A stretch of 64,000 nt of DNA, taken from NCBI GenBank assembly GCA_017469955.1, contig JAFUFJ010000014.1:1-64000 (forward strand), given 5' to 3'. Position numbers and translations under genes: made by a program. This DNA is from Prevotella sp. Its GTDB lineage: Bacteria > Bacteroidota > Bacteroidia > Bacteroidales > Bacteroidaceae. This document shows positions 1 to 7,984 of this stretch, piece after piece. Every line of letters begins with the position of its first letter. Positions within the stretch are counted from its first letter, which is position 1. Under the pieces are notes generated by a model. That model was not told the origin of the DNA and made no database searches. It worked only from the letters and a program-made list of their open reading frames with translations.

Positions 1-24
1 GAATATAACGACGGTTGGAGAGGC

Positions 25-389
25 GTTGTGGTTTGATGTAGAATACTGATAAAAGACAACACCATTACTCCTCCACATAGAATATAGTGGGTTGTGGTTT
101 GATGTAGAATACTGATAAAAGACAACTCAATAGTGTGCGCATACTCAGATAGGTAGTTGTGGTTTGATGTAGAATACTGATAAAAGACAACAGCCATACG
201 GCCAAGCCGAATGGTGCAAAAGTTGTGGTTTGATGTAGAATACTGATAAAAGACAACCTTATAACCTTTAATAGTTTTAGCATGGTCGTTGTGGTTTGAT
301 GTAGAATACTGATAAAAGACAACATTGTTCGCGCAGCATTAGCAACCGCGCCAGTTGTGATTTGATGTAGAACACCTATACATAACAAT
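25..389. CRISPR. CRISPR array, distal end
   Basis: Five identical 36-bp repeats start at 25, 91, 156, 222 and 288. Each begins GTTGTGGTTTGATG and ends AAAAGACAAC. They are separated by spacers of 29-30 bp at 61-90, 127-155, 192-221, 258-287 and 324-353. A sixth, degenerate repeat at 354-389 keeps its first half and has lost its second half, which marks the trailer end. Bases 1-24 are part of another spacer, so the array, its leader and any cas genes continue to the left of the window. Repeat length and 30-bp spacers fit Bacteroidetes type II-C (Cas9) arrays. Type VI-B has the same dimensions but its repeats usually carry an internal TTTTGG-like block, which is absent here. No cas gene lies in the window, so the type is inferred. 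Confidence 0.96.
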
Positions 390-395
390 GGAAAG

Positions 396-573
396 ATGGA
401 TGATGTGAACGAGTCAATCAGGAAGAAATGCGCCGAGTATGACATTGTCCCCCTACGTACTTACACCCAATGAATTGGCTCAGCTGAAGAAGGAAATTGA
501 GACCGAACAGCGAGGAGGCTTCATTCTTGACAGTATTCTCGGCAATCCCGACATTCTCACAAGAGGCCGTTGA
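396..573 (+). pseudogene. Possible frameshifted gene remnant beside the CRISPR array
   Basis: Two short overlapping frames read like one protein broken by a +1 shift near 455. The first starts at ATG 396 (MDDVNESIRKKCAEYDIVPL) and stops at 471-473. The second is open from 409 to the stop at 571-573 and encodes LTPNELAQLKKEIETEQRGG and then FILDSILGNPDILTRGR. Amino acid composition in both halves looks protein-like, which is why a remnant is preferred to chance. I do not recognise the family. The piece could be a relic of the material that once flanked the array. Confidence 0.35.
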
Positions 574-717
574 GACTTAAAAGAAGACACCAATAAATGA
601 CGATTTGTGTTGCATTAGCGGTATTGCTGCCGATCTTTCCGACAAACACGGAGAGCAATGCCCATGTTCCTAATTTATCTTTGTGATGGCATAGGCAAAG
701 CTTCAAACCATTGAGGC
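574..717. other. Intergenic DNA, nothing recognised
   Basis: Together with the remnant before it, this makes a gap of 328 bp between the CRISPR array and the first intact gene. I see no promoter, hairpin, repeat or anti-repeat matching the CRISPR repeat here. A 64-codon minus-strand frame crosses the region but overlaps the end of the next gene and is not supported. Confidence 0.5.
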
Positions 718-1755
718 CTACCTCTTCCCGTATCTTACATACATCTGCCAAGCATCTTGCAGATCGTCTATCCCCTTCTTTCCTGTGAAGAATTCAGCCT
801 GGCAGTTATCTCTAAAAGGAGCCCAATTACCACAGATAATGCCGTCATGTACAATGACCGGCTGAAAGATGCCCGTGTTGTTGTGGGCCCGATGACGATA
901 TTCTGACGAAAGAACAACATCACGACTCTTATATCCAATAAGGTATTCGTCGTAGGGAGGTATCAGTAGCAGGCGTCCCTTTCTGAATCCTCGCGTACGG
1001 CAGTCATCAGTCAGGTAGAAGTCGCGTCCACACCATGTTTCCTTATGAATGCCGTCACCCATCAACTCGATACCTCTTTTGCAATCACTCACGCTCAGTC
1101 CTGACCACCAGACAAAATCCTCCAACGTGGCCGGCTGGCGACTCTGGAAGTATTTGCGGGTAAAGCGCAGCAGGGTTTCGTCCCTATCTATTCCGTCTGG
1201 CTTCCTTACCCTGTTGGCAGTGAGGGCGTAGGTGGCTTTCATCGGCAACAGTTCTCCGCTACAAAGGGCTCCCGACAATTCTGCCATGCGGATATGATAC
1301 GACAAGCGACGGTCGGCCATTCGTATGTTTTTCCCTTGCAATGCCCTGACAAAGTCTTCTTTTGTAGCGCTGCCTTTCTCGTCGGCGGTCTGCTCAAGAA
1401 TGCTCCTGATCATTTTCTGTTCGTCATCATGAATAGTGATTCCATTACTGCTCATCCATCCTTTGGTCACAGCGACGGCCTTGGGTGCGCAGAGTTCAAG
1501 GAACGGCCAGTAGTCTTCGGACGAGAGTATTTGCCAAGTACCGCGCATCAAATGCAAGCGGATAATCCTTCCCTGATCGTATACCTCCTTGAAAGCCCTG
1601 TGCGACGGTCTGCATGTTCGCATGGCCACTGCCCAGCGCATCATTCGATACTCCTGTGCCTGCATGGCTCCCATATGGCTGACCACATCTGCAGGATTGG
1701 CAAACTGAGGCGCCATGAGCTGCTGGCTGAGAAGTCGGATAGCTACAGGATTCAT
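718..1755 (-). CDS. Winged-helix DNA-binding protein, HTH_42/YcaQ-like
   Basis: The 345-residue product resembles the HTH_42 (DUF1006) winged-helix family, whose studied members include DNA glycosylases acting on crosslinks and alkylated bases. Family-like signatures are the N-terminal stretch ending MGAMQAQEY (about 28-36) and RLHLMRGTWQ (about 66-75). The start at 1755 (MNPVAIRLL) is preferred over an upstream ATG at 1815 because family similarity begins there and the longer form would overlap the preceding gene. The gap to that gene is 5 bp, so the two are probably co-transcribed. A repair role is inferred from family; this branch is not characterised to my knowledge. Confidence 0.72.
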   Translation of the reverse strand: MNPVAIRLLSQQLMAPQFANPADVVSHMGAMQAQEYRMMRWAVAMRTCRPSHRAFKEVYDQGRIIRLHLMRGTWQILSSEDYWPFLELCAPKAVAVTKGWMSSNGITIHDDEQKMIRSILEQTADEKGSATKEDFVRALQGKNIRMADRRLSYHIRMAELSGALCSGELLPMKATYALTANRVRKPDGIDRDETLLRFTRKYFQSRQPATLEDFVWWSGLSVSDCKRGIELMGDGIHKETWCGRDFYLTDDCRTRGFRKGRLLLIPPYDEYLIGYKSRDVVLSSEYRHRAHNNTGIFQPVIVHDGIICGNWAPFRDNCQAEFFTGKKGIDDLQDAWQMYVRYGKR

Positions 1756-1760
1756 CGGAA

Positions 1761-2066
1761 TTATTCGTCTAATGTTTCTATATAGAAGCTGAACGGGCGG
1801 AAACCATCGTTGCAACTTATCATTGCGCTCATCGGATTCTTCATCCAGCCATCGTAGAAATTGCCTTCACCTTTGGCCAGTGACTCCACAAACTCTCTCA
1901 TGGAATACCAAGCTGCAGGGCACATGCCCTCTGGACACTTGCCATTTTCGGAAACCCATTGCTGACCTTCCCTTACGTCGCAAGTGTGCTCGATGGGGTT
2001 TTCATATTTTGCCATCAGGTCAGGATAGACCGTCTGACGCATTGCAGTGATACGTACCTTCTTCAT
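1761..2066 (-). CDS. TIGR04076 family protein
   Basis: This is a 101-residue cytoplasmic protein. It matches the small TIGR04076 pattern: an N-terminal KVRIT strand, a cysteine before an EGQ turn (C29 and 34-36), a second cysteine region CPAAW (49-53), GEGNF (66-70) and the closing CNDGFRPFSF (85-94). Four cysteines (29, 44, 49, 85) suggest metal binding, but this is inference. No activity is established for the family. It is the first gene of a two-gene unit with the winged-helix gene downstream. The upstream gap contains a 22-bp periodic array. Confidence 0.7.
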   Translation of the reverse strand: MKKVRITAMRQTVYPDLMAKYENPIEHTCDVREGQQWVSENGKCPEGMCPAAWYSMREFVESLAKGEGNFYDGWMKNPMSAMISCNDGFRPFSFYIETLDE

Positions 2067-2198
2067 ATTTGTGCAACAAACCTATGCGCTCTTTCCAAAA
2101 TATGGTGTCTCTCCTACCCTGCCAGTCGTGGTTTTCCATTCTCGTCTTTTCATTTCATGTACCGGCAACATGCCGATTCAAATTCATACACGGCTCGT

Positions 2199-2264
2199 GT
2201 ATCATTCGTACATGCCAGGTGTATCATTCGTACATCAGCATGGTATGCTTCGTACATGCCACAT
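2199..2264. repeat. 22-bp array, family 1 (TCGTACAT)
   Basis: TCGTACAT occurs at 2206, 2228 and 2250, exactly 22 bp apart, within three similar 22-bp units at 2199-2220, 2221-2242 and 2243-2264. Weaker relatives extend the register to either side: TCATACAC at 2184, and GTACGATGTGC from 2265. Each unit has a GTA...TAC dyad. The array lies between the start of the TIGR04076 gene (2066) and the stop of the thioredoxin gene (2296). The period is not a multiple of three and no frame through it looks coding. Confidence 0.8.
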
Positions 2265-2295
2265 GTACGATGTGCAAAGACGCACCTTTCCTCTG

Positions 2296-2805
2296 TCATT
2301 TCGGCTTGGTTGCCACGGCTTCGGGCGTCCAGTTCTGGAAGAAGCGAAGCACTTTTTCCTTACTATACCCCTTTCCTTCCTCAAGAAAACTTGAGTCTTG
2401 AATGTGAATGACTTGGCCTTCAGCGTCAAGAACGACAAACACAGGGAAGCCAAAGCGTGCCGGATTGCCCAGACGTCTCAGCATTTCCGATGTTTTCTCT
2501 GCCATATCCGGTCCTGACGACTTGCGAGGATTGTAATTGACATGGATATATACAAAATTCTTGTCGATGACATCACTGATAGCAGTGTCATTCTGAATGA
2601 AGTCTGCAAACCGCAAACACCATATGCACCAGTTGCCACCAACTTGACATACTACAAACTTTTCTTCTGATTTCGCCGTTGACATAGCCAGGTCAATTTG
2701 CTCTAACGGATCTATGTCCTCGTTATATACCCTTTTCAACTCAGTCTGTGCCTGTAACGTATTTGAAAAAAACAGGCAAAACGCCGCAACTAACAAGGTT
2801 CTCAT
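2296..2805 (-). CDS. Exported thioredoxin-fold protein, CIWC motif
   Basis: The 169-residue protein starts with a signal peptide (MRTLLVAAFCLFFSNTLQAQ, cleavage near 20) and has a thioredoxin fold with the redox pair C60-I-W-C63 and a cis-proline at P121 (FGFPVF). It therefore probably acts in the periplasm as a thiol-disulfide oxidoreductase. Its layout (long helix before GGNWC, then DFIQND) resembles thioredoxin_7-type proteins rather than TlpA/ResA. A further conserved-looking cysteine, C53, precedes the active site. The substrate is unknown. The gene stands alone. Confidence 0.78.
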   Translation of the reverse strand: MRTLLVAAFCLFFSNTLQAQTELKRVYNEDIDPLEQIDLAMSTAKSEEKFVVCQVGGNWCIWCLRFADFIQNDTAISDVIDKNFVYIHVNYNPRKSSGPDMAEKTSEMLRRLGNPARFGFPVFVVLDAEGQVIHIQDSSFLEEGKGYSKEKVLRFFQNWTPEAVATKPK

Positions 2806-3001
2806 CGTTCAATTCTATTCTTTTATCAACAACCGTATTTCATCTATATTGGCCTTTCCCCCACCGAAAGATGTCTCCATTTTTACTTTCCTCCGCACGG
2901 GATATAGACACGAATATACCAAATCATCCAGGCCCCAGTGCCGTATTTACCGACACGGAATCTGGATGATTGCACTGCTTCTATTTGATGATTACAAACG
3001 T

Positions 3002-3493
3002 TTATTTATTACCAAAAAATGCCTTCAGTTTCTTCCAGAACCCAGTCTTTTGAACTTCTTCGGCAGCATCTTCAACAAAATTCTCGACTTTGCCGACACT
3101 TTCTTCAACAAACTCGCGAACTTTCTTGGCTTCTTCACTATTAGCCAAGTCTTCAACTTTCTCTTTTACAGCCTTCAACGTTTCGTTTTCGCTGATATCG
3201 TCAAAGGCCTTTTCCACCTTTTCCTTCACATCGTTGAACGTCTCCGCAGCCTTTTCCTTCAAATCCTCGACCTTCTCCATGGCCTCAGCCTTTACCTCTT
3301 CAAAGGTTTTCTCTGCGCCGGCTTTTACTTCTTCAATCTTCTCCGTGACCGTGTCCTGCACATTCTCCACCTTTTCCTTTACTTCTGCCTCTACATTTTC
3401 AGCCACAGTCTGAGCTTCAGCCTTTGTTTCTTCAACAACATTCTCTGCCTGCTCCTGTGCTTCTTCGGCAATGTTTTTTACTTCGTCATTCAT
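3002..3493 (-). CDS. Highly charged helical protein, LEA/apolipoprotein-like
   Basis: The 163-residue product is almost entirely Glu, Lys, Ala and Val in repeating 11-residue amphipathic blocks such as VKEKVENVQDT and VEDLKEKAAET. This is the pattern of LEA group 3 proteins and apolipophorins. It lacks a signal peptide. The last dozen residues (GFWKKLKAFFGNK) switch to a cationic, aromatic amphipathic helix that could contact membranes. A role in surface coating or stress protection is inference from composition only. Low complexity makes homology calls unreliable. It has its own promoter and about 70 nt of 5' leader. Confidence 0.75.
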   Translation of the reverse strand: MNDEVKNIAEEAQEQAENVVEETKAEAQTVAENVEAEVKEKVENVQDTVTEKIEEVKAGAEKTFEEVKAEAMEKVEDLKEKAAETFNDVKEKVEKAFDDISENETLKAVKEKVEDLANSEEAKKVREFVEESVGKVENFVEDAAEEVQKTGFWKKLKAFFGNK

Positions 3494-3571
3494 AGATTTA
3501 TACTATAAAAGGTAGCGCCTACTCCCTTTCAAGCGGTTCGGCCTTTTCTTTTTTGCTGTTATATACGTATG

Positions 3572-3602
3572 CAAAGCTACGAAAAATAGTTTATTACGCC
3601 AA
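3572..3602 (-). promoter_or_regulatory. Bacteroidetes promoter for the helical-protein gene
   Basis: On the minus strand, TTG (3600-3602) is followed by 20 bp and TAGCTTTG (3572-3579), matching the TTTG-N19-21-TAnnTTTG form used by the Bacteroidetes primary sigma factor. It implies a leader of roughly 70 nt before the start at 3493. Confidence 0.6.
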
Positions 3603-3775
3603 GAAAAATACGAAAATAAAAGTATCTCAGATGAAAAAGTTTCAAAATATACACTCACATACCCATAGGCAAACCAAATATTAAGAGATTGCGAAAAACA
3701 GTCGTGTCCTGTCAAAAGAGTGAGAGGAAGCTATTTGTCCAAGTCGAAAATCCGAAAAAGTTTACATCAGAAACC
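3603..3775. other. AT-rich divergent intergenic DNA
   Basis: This is the middle of a 322-bp gap between divergent genes. Apart from the promoters annotated at each side I see only AT-rich sequence, with no repeat, hairpin or convincing reading frame. Confidence 0.5.
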
Positions 3776-3806
3776 TTGTACATCAGAATTTAAATTTGTA
3801 TTTTTG
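3776..3806 (+). promoter_or_regulatory. Promoter very close to the DUF1294 start
   Basis: TTG (3776-3778), 20 bp, then TATTTTTG (3799-3806); an overlapping TAAATTTG lies at 3791-3798. The ATG follows at 3816, only 9 bp after the -7 box, so the mRNA should have a leader of a few bases or none. Confidence 0.6.
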
Positions 3807-3815
3807 CAACCAAGT

Positions 3816-4391
3816 ATGAAACACCTTGTCATTTATCTTTTTGTAGTTAATGTTGTTGCTTTCTTGACTTATGGATGGGATAAGTGGAAGGCTCAGCACA
3901 AGAAATGGCGCATTTCAGAGGGCAATCTGCTGTGGTTGGCTGCCATTGGAGGTAGTCTCGGGGCACTGTTCGCTATGATATGCTTCCGCCACAAGACCCG
4001 ACATCCAAAGTTCAAATATGGAATTCCTTTAATATTAATGCTCCAAATTTCGCTATTTCTCTTAATATCATGTAAATCAACAAAAGAAGTTGTTTCCATT
4101 ACACCAAAAGAACAAGCGTCTGATATCGGAGCTTTTTCTCCTACTACCCTAATCATCATGTACGATCAGGGCATTGGAAAAGAAGCGCTTCTAAAAGCCG
4201 TCAAAGAATACAAGGCTGAAATTATCTACGACTACCACACCATTTCTGGCATAGCCATCAAAAAGCCAAAAGACAAGACTATTGAGGAAACTATTGAACT
4301 TTTCAAAGCCATACAAGGAGTCATTGCTGTTGAACGCGACCGCATTATCCAGCTTACCGACCCTGTCAGGCCACAACTTTTGGAGAAATGA
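3816..4391 (+). CDS. DUF1294 membrane protein fused to an I9-like domain
   Basis: The start at 3816 (MKHLVIYLF) gives 191 residues. Residues 1-75 are a DUF1294 domain with two hydrophobic segments around the conserved WDKWKAQ and RHKTRHPKFKYG motifs. Most DUF1294 proteins end near here. This one continues with a third hydrophobic stretch ending in a lipobox-like LLISC (82-86), then a domain (110-180) with the outline of subtilisin propeptide/inhibitor I9 folds, ending GVIAVERD. It reads like a DUF1294 protein joined to a small lipoprotein. Function is unknown. The stop overlaps the next start (ATGA), so the two genes are co-translated. Confidence 0.7.
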   Translation: MKHLVIYLFVVNVVAFLTYGWDKWKAQHKKWRISEGNLLWLAAIGGSLGALFAMICFRHKTRHPKFKYGIPLILMLQISLFLLISCKSTKEVVSITPKEQASDIGAFSPTTLIIMYDQGIGKEALLKAVKEYKAEIIYDYHTISGIAIKKPKDKTIEETIELFKAIQGVIAVERDRIIQLTDPVRPQLLEK

Positions 4392-4876
4392 ATATCAGAA
4401 AAGCTACAGATGCCGATCTTTCCGTGGTTTTAAGCCTGCGAGACAAGGCACGAGAAATCATGAGACATAGCGGAAACCCCGACCAATGGCCTATAGGATA
4501 TCCCAAAGAAAGCGTTTTTGCAAAAGACATCAATGAGGGGAACTGCTATATCATCGAGGATGAAGACGGTGCCTCTGTTGCAACTTTTTCCTTCATCCCC
4601 GGCCAAGACATCACTTACCAGACGATCAAAGGCGAATGGCTTGACGACGAGCTTCCCTATTATACCATCCACCGAATCGCAAGTAACGGAGCCTGTTCTG
4701 GCATTTTCCAGACAATCATCGACTTCTGTTCCTCCCGAACTAACAACATTCGCATTGACACACATCGTGACAATGCCATCATGAGACACCTGCTGTCCCA
4801 TACAGGTTTCTCCTATTGCGGCATCATCTGGCTTGCCAATGGCGAAGAGCGACTGGCTTTTCAAAAGCTATTTTGA
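4388..4876 (+). CDS. GNAT family N-acetyltransferase
   Basis: The 162-residue protein has the GNAT outline: IRKATDADL at the N-terminus, a central strand VATFSFIPGQD, the partly degenerate acetyl-CoA loop region (IASNGACSGIFQTII, about 98-112) and the C-terminal IRIDTHRDNAIMRHLL then GFSYCGI. The RIDTH.DN.. motif is typical of a subgroup common in Bacteroidetes and Firmicutes. The acceptor substrate cannot be predicted. Its ATG overlaps the previous stop by four bases. Confidence 0.82.
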   Translation: MNIRKATDADLSVVLSLRDKAREIMRHSGNPDQWPIGYPKESVFAKDINEGNCYIIEDEDGASVATFSFIPGQDITYQTIKGEWLDDELPYYTIHRIASNGACSGIFQTIIDFCSSRTNNIRIDTHRDNAIMRHLLSHTGFSYCGIIWLANGEERLAFQKLF

Positions 4877-4885
4877 GCCCAACCG

Positions 4886-5206
4886 TTACTCAGAAGGTTC
4901 TTGAAAATAGTTTACCTTCTTGCCACAACGTGTTGCATAGGCTATCTCACGCCGGGTGCTCTCGCCAATATAGCCATTGACATTCACAACATATATCTCG
5001 TCGGCAAGGTCTATTTTTCGCAGATGCATCTCGTCAAGCATATCTTTTACCCCAGGCTTCCACACGTCATTGTCGCCAGAATGACCAAAAAGACCTACGC
5101 TGATAACAATGTTTCCCTCAAGAGTCAACCGCTTTTGCACCTCCATAAAAGCATCTTTAAAACGAGTACTTCCACAAAGTGTTATAACTTTATAATTCCC
5201 TATCAT
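4886..5206 (-). CDS. DUF4406 / nucleoside deoxyribosyltransferase-like protein
   Basis: This is a 106-residue cytoplasmic protein with the CGSTRFKDAF motif near the N-terminus, DEMHLRKIDLADEIYVVN and GYIGESTRREIAYA. These match the nucleoside 2-deoxyribosyltransferase-like Rossmann fold (DUF4406). The family is thought to bind nucleotides or nucleosides; the reaction of this branch is not established. It is convergent with the GNAT gene, 9 bp away, and has no partner in the same direction. Confidence 0.78.
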   Translation of the reverse strand: MIGNYKVITLCGSTRFKDAFMEVQKRLTLEGNIVISVGLFGHSGDNDVWKPGVKDMLDEMHLRKIDLADEIYVVNVNGYIGESTRREIAYATRCGKKVNYFQEPSE

Positions 5207-5355
5207 GGCTTCTTTATTGCATGTTTACTACCGCAAAGATAATGAATACGATGGACATTTCCTTGTTTTTCATTCAAAAAAAACAAAAAACTGATGTCAT
5301 TCTAAAGGAAAAACTGCTAACTTTGCAGCCATCAACTCTCTGAATACAGACTATA

Positions 5356-6159
5356 ATGGGCATCATCAAAATCAAATCTTTACATCATTCTGGCATTGAT
5401 ATCTTCCACAATCTCACCGAAGCACAGCTACGAAACAGCTATGAAAACGGAAAGGGAATCTTCATTGCCGAGAGTCCCAAGGTCATCAACGTTGCCTTAA
5501 ATGCCGGATATCAACCAATAGCTCTGCTCTGCGAAGAGAAGCATATCACCGGTGATGCAGCAGACATCATAAAGACATGTGGTGACATTCCCGTCTACAC
5601 CGGCGAGCGAGACACCTTGGCTACACTGACAGGCTACACACTAACCCGTGGTGTTTTGTGCGCGATGCACCGCCCTGTCCTGCCGTCTATAGAAGACATA
5701 TGCCAGAATGCCCATAGAATCGTAGTGATTGACGGAGTTGTTGACACCACTAATATCGGAGCCATCTTCCGCGCAGCAGCTGCCCTTGGCATCGACGCCG
5801 TTCTCCTTACTCCCACATCATGCGACCCTCTCAACCGAAGAGCAGTAAGGGTTTCGATGGGTTCTGTTTTCCTTGTCCCATGGACTTGGCTTGTCAATGG
5901 CATTGACCAACTTCACCATTTAGGTTTTCAAACAGCAGCAATGGCCTTGTCAGACGATTCCATTGACATTGACAATCCTCAGTTACTCCAAGAAGAACGC
6001 CTTGCAATTATCATGGGAACAGAAGGTGAAGGACTCTCTGAAGAAACCATCAAGCGAGCCGACTATGTGGTCAAGATCCCCATGTTCCACCAAGTCGACT
6101 CGCTTAATGTTGCATCTGCTGCAGCCATAGCATTTTGGCAATTGCGCAAGAAAAGATAG
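5356..6159 (+). CDS. TrmH/SpoU-family RNA 2'-O-methyltransferase
   Basis: The 267-residue SPOUT enzyme has an N-terminal substrate-binding domain (about 1-105) and the three SpoU motifs: DTTNIGAIFRAAAALG, IIMGTEGEGLS and SLNVASAAAIAFWQL. It should transfer a methyl group from SAM to a ribose 2'-OH in rRNA or tRNA; the exact nucleotide cannot be told from sequence. A -7 box TAACTTTG lies at 5318-5325, but no clear -33 element is visible. It is convergent with the HU/LysM gene downstream. Confidence 0.88.
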   Translation: MGIIKIKSLHHSGIDIFHNLTEAQLRNSYENGKGIFIAESPKVINVALNAGYQPIALLCEEKHITGDAADIIKTCGDIPVYTGERDTLATLTGYTLTRGVLCAMHRPVLPSIEDICQNAHRIVVIDGVVDTTNIGAIFRAAAALGIDAVLLTPTSCDPLNRRAVRVSMGSVFLVPWTWLVNGIDQLHHLGFQTAAMALSDDSIDIDNPQLLQEERLAIIMGTEGEGLSEETIKRADYVVKIPMFHQVDSLNVASAAAIAFWQLRKKR

Positions 6160-6209
6160 CCAGCAGGCCTTTCGCAACGCACTCTCTGTTGCGCACGACA
6201 GGCTTTTGC

Positions 6210-7640
6210 CTATTTCGTTGTATTCCGTTTTTTCAGTTCAAGTTTCGGAATGTTCACTTTGTCCCCTTCTTTTACCGAAGTAACTCCTTTGTTGACAGCC
6301 TCGACATAGCACTCCATGCCGGCACCAAGATGTGCCTTGCTGATCATCGAAAGGGTCTGTCCTTTCAGGACCGTCACCGTTTTGTCAATGCCAACGATGC
6401 GATACGCCCCCAGCCTTACCCTTGGATCACTATCATATTCACCGTCTGAAACAGCCTTTTTAGTGGTTGATTCCGGAGTTGCCTTTGGCTTCGATGCAGT
6501 TGTAGGGGCAGACTGCTTGGCCACCGGCGTTGTGGAAGCTGCCGACGTTGACTGAGATGACGGGGCGGTCTTCTCCGCTTCATTCTTCTCTTTGCCTTCC
6601 TCTGTCGGCTGTTGTTCTTTCAATTCGCCAGAAACTTTTTCTTCAGGTTCTCCAGCTTCCTGGGCAATCTCATCTGAATCTTCTTGATCCAGCAGCTCTT
6701 CTTCCGCAACATTTCCCTGAGACTTCTTCTCTGCAGTCACAATCTGTGCTACGAGATGCTCTATCCGATTGTCGCGACATTTCATCTGAGAACCCAGATA
6801 TACTGCGCTTCCTACGCCTGTAATAAGCAATATCACCAAAGCTGCTATTAGCCATTTCAGCAGAGATACGCAACGATTCAGACGAATTTCCAGATCAGCT
6901 TTCTCTGCCTTTGCGTCTTTTAGTTCTTCACGCAAATACAAGATTTCTTCGTGTTCCATATTAGATATTTTTTTTGTTAATTGTTCCTCCATTTCATATT
7001 CTGGATGCGATTCCGTCTTTTCCGCACCTGACACCCCAACAGGAACGTCAGGTTCTGATGCATTTTCCAGAAGTTCCGCTTCCGATTTTCCTTCTTGACG
7101 GTCAGCATTCACCAGAGCCGTCATCTCCCATCCTGCAATGCTTTCTGCCTGTTCCTTTTCGATGTGTTTCTCCTTTTCAACAGAAACAGGCTCAGATGCT
7201 GTCGAAAAGAGTGGTTCGGCCTTTGCTTGGGAAGTTTCTTTCCCAAGCACATCCATGCTGTTTTCTTCGGTCTTCTCTTCCGTTTCATCCTCCAGATATT
7301 TCTCGTCAATCTGCGAGAAGTCTACGCCATCAGAAAGTACCACCGTCTCAAACTGGGCAAACGGGCTGTTCACCCTGTCTCTCATAGAGGCTTCCGGTGT
7401 GAATGTTATCTTGTCTCTGCTGTCGATGGTGATGCGTTCTCCTGTCGTCACGTCAATGCTTTCCCGCGCACTCACAGTGGTCACTTTGAATGTCCCGAGC
7501 CCTTTTATCTTGACTAATTTCTCATATTGGAGTGCCTCGTTCAGCACTTCAACCATCGTGGAGATGAAAGACTCAGCTTCTTTCGCGTCAATATCATACC
7601 GTTCGGCGATGGCCTTTGCCATTGATGTGATTCTACTCAT
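6210..7640 (-). CDS. HU domain - transmembrane - LysM-like fusion protein
   Basis: The 476-residue protein joins three parts. Residues 1-90 are an HU/IHF-type DNA-binding domain (IKGLGTFKV, TTGERITIDSRDKITFTP). An acidic linker and short coiled coil (about 225-255) follow, then one transmembrane segment (about 259-283, LLKWLIAALVILLITG). After a low-complexity Ser/Thr/Pro/Lys stretch, residues 412-467 form a LysM-like module (YRIVGIDKTVTVLKGQTLSM, GDKVNIPKLEL). If topology follows this layout, the HU end faces DNA and the LysM end faces peptidoglycan. Its start overlaps the upstream HU gene by 8 bp. Similar HU-led proteins occur in related Bacteroidetes, but the role is unknown. Confidence 0.85.
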   Translation of the reverse strand: MSRITSMAKAIAERYDIDAKEAESFISTMVEVLNEALQYEKLVKIKGLGTFKVTTVSARESIDVTTGERITIDSRDKITFTPEASMRDRVNSPFAQFETVVLSDGVDFSQIDEKYLEDETEEKTEENSMDVLGKETSQAKAEPLFSTASEPVSVEKEKHIEKEQAESIAGWEMTALVNADRQEGKSEAELLENASEPDVPVGVSGAEKTESHPEYEMEEQLTKKISNMEHEEILYLREELKDAKAEKADLEIRLNRCVSLLKWLIAALVILLITGVGSAVYLGSQMKCRDNRIEHLVAQIVTAEKKSQGNVAEEELLDQEDSDEIAQEAGEPEEKVSGELKEQQPTEEGKEKNEAEKTAPSSQSTSAASTTPVAKQSAPTTASKPKATPESTTKKAVSDGEYDSDPRVRLGAYRIVGIDKTVTVLKGQTLSMISKAHLGAGMECYVEAVNKGVTSVKEGDKVNIPKLELKKRNTTK

Positions 7641-7926
7641 CGGCTATCTCTCCATTCTTTAGTCTGTCTTTAATATATCCTGTCGGACGGAAATTCAGCA
7701 CCAGTTTGGGCGGAACCATCATGCGCTGACCTGTAGAAGGGTTGACAAGTATTCGCTCCAGACGTTTCTTTACCTCAAATGTTCCAAAGGAAGGTATCTG
7801 TACACTCTCCCCTTTGTCAAAACTTTCTCCCATTGCTTCAATGGCCGTTCTGACAAAGTTCTGCACAACATTCTTGTTGTAACCCGAACGCTGAGACAAT
7901 TCTGCTATAAATTCCTTGTTGTTCAT
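7633..7926 (-). CDS. HU family DNA-binding protein
   Basis: The 97-residue protein is a complete HU/IHF-type nucleoid protein: N-terminal helical dimer region (NNKEFIAELSQRSGYNKNVV), the turn QIPSFGTFEVKKR, and the DNA-wrapping arm with RILVNPSTGQRMMVPP followed by VLNFRPTGYIKDRL. The arm proline region is intact. It overlaps the next gene by 8 bp and lies 58 bp after rimO, in the conserved Bacteroidetes order ftsY-rimO-HU-HU. Confidence 0.92.
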   Translation of the reverse strand: MNNKEFIAELSQRSGYNKNVVQNFVRTAIEAMGESFDKGESVQIPSFGTFEVKKRLERILVNPSTGQRMMVPPKLVLNFRPTGYIKDRLKNGEIADE

Positions 7927-7984
7927 ATCTTGTGTTATCTAAAGGAAACAATGCTTGGCCGAAGGCCACTCTTGCGCAATTCTC

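Noticed and set aside
25-389. Type VI-B (Cas13b) assignment for the array
   Set aside because: Repeat and spacer lengths allow it, but the internal TTTTGG-like block expected in those repeats is missing and no effector gene is in view. Left undecided, with type II-C preferred.
557-751. A 64-codon minus-strand frame near the CRISPR array
   Set aside because: It overlaps the stop region of the winged-helix gene, has no recognisable motif and no promoter.
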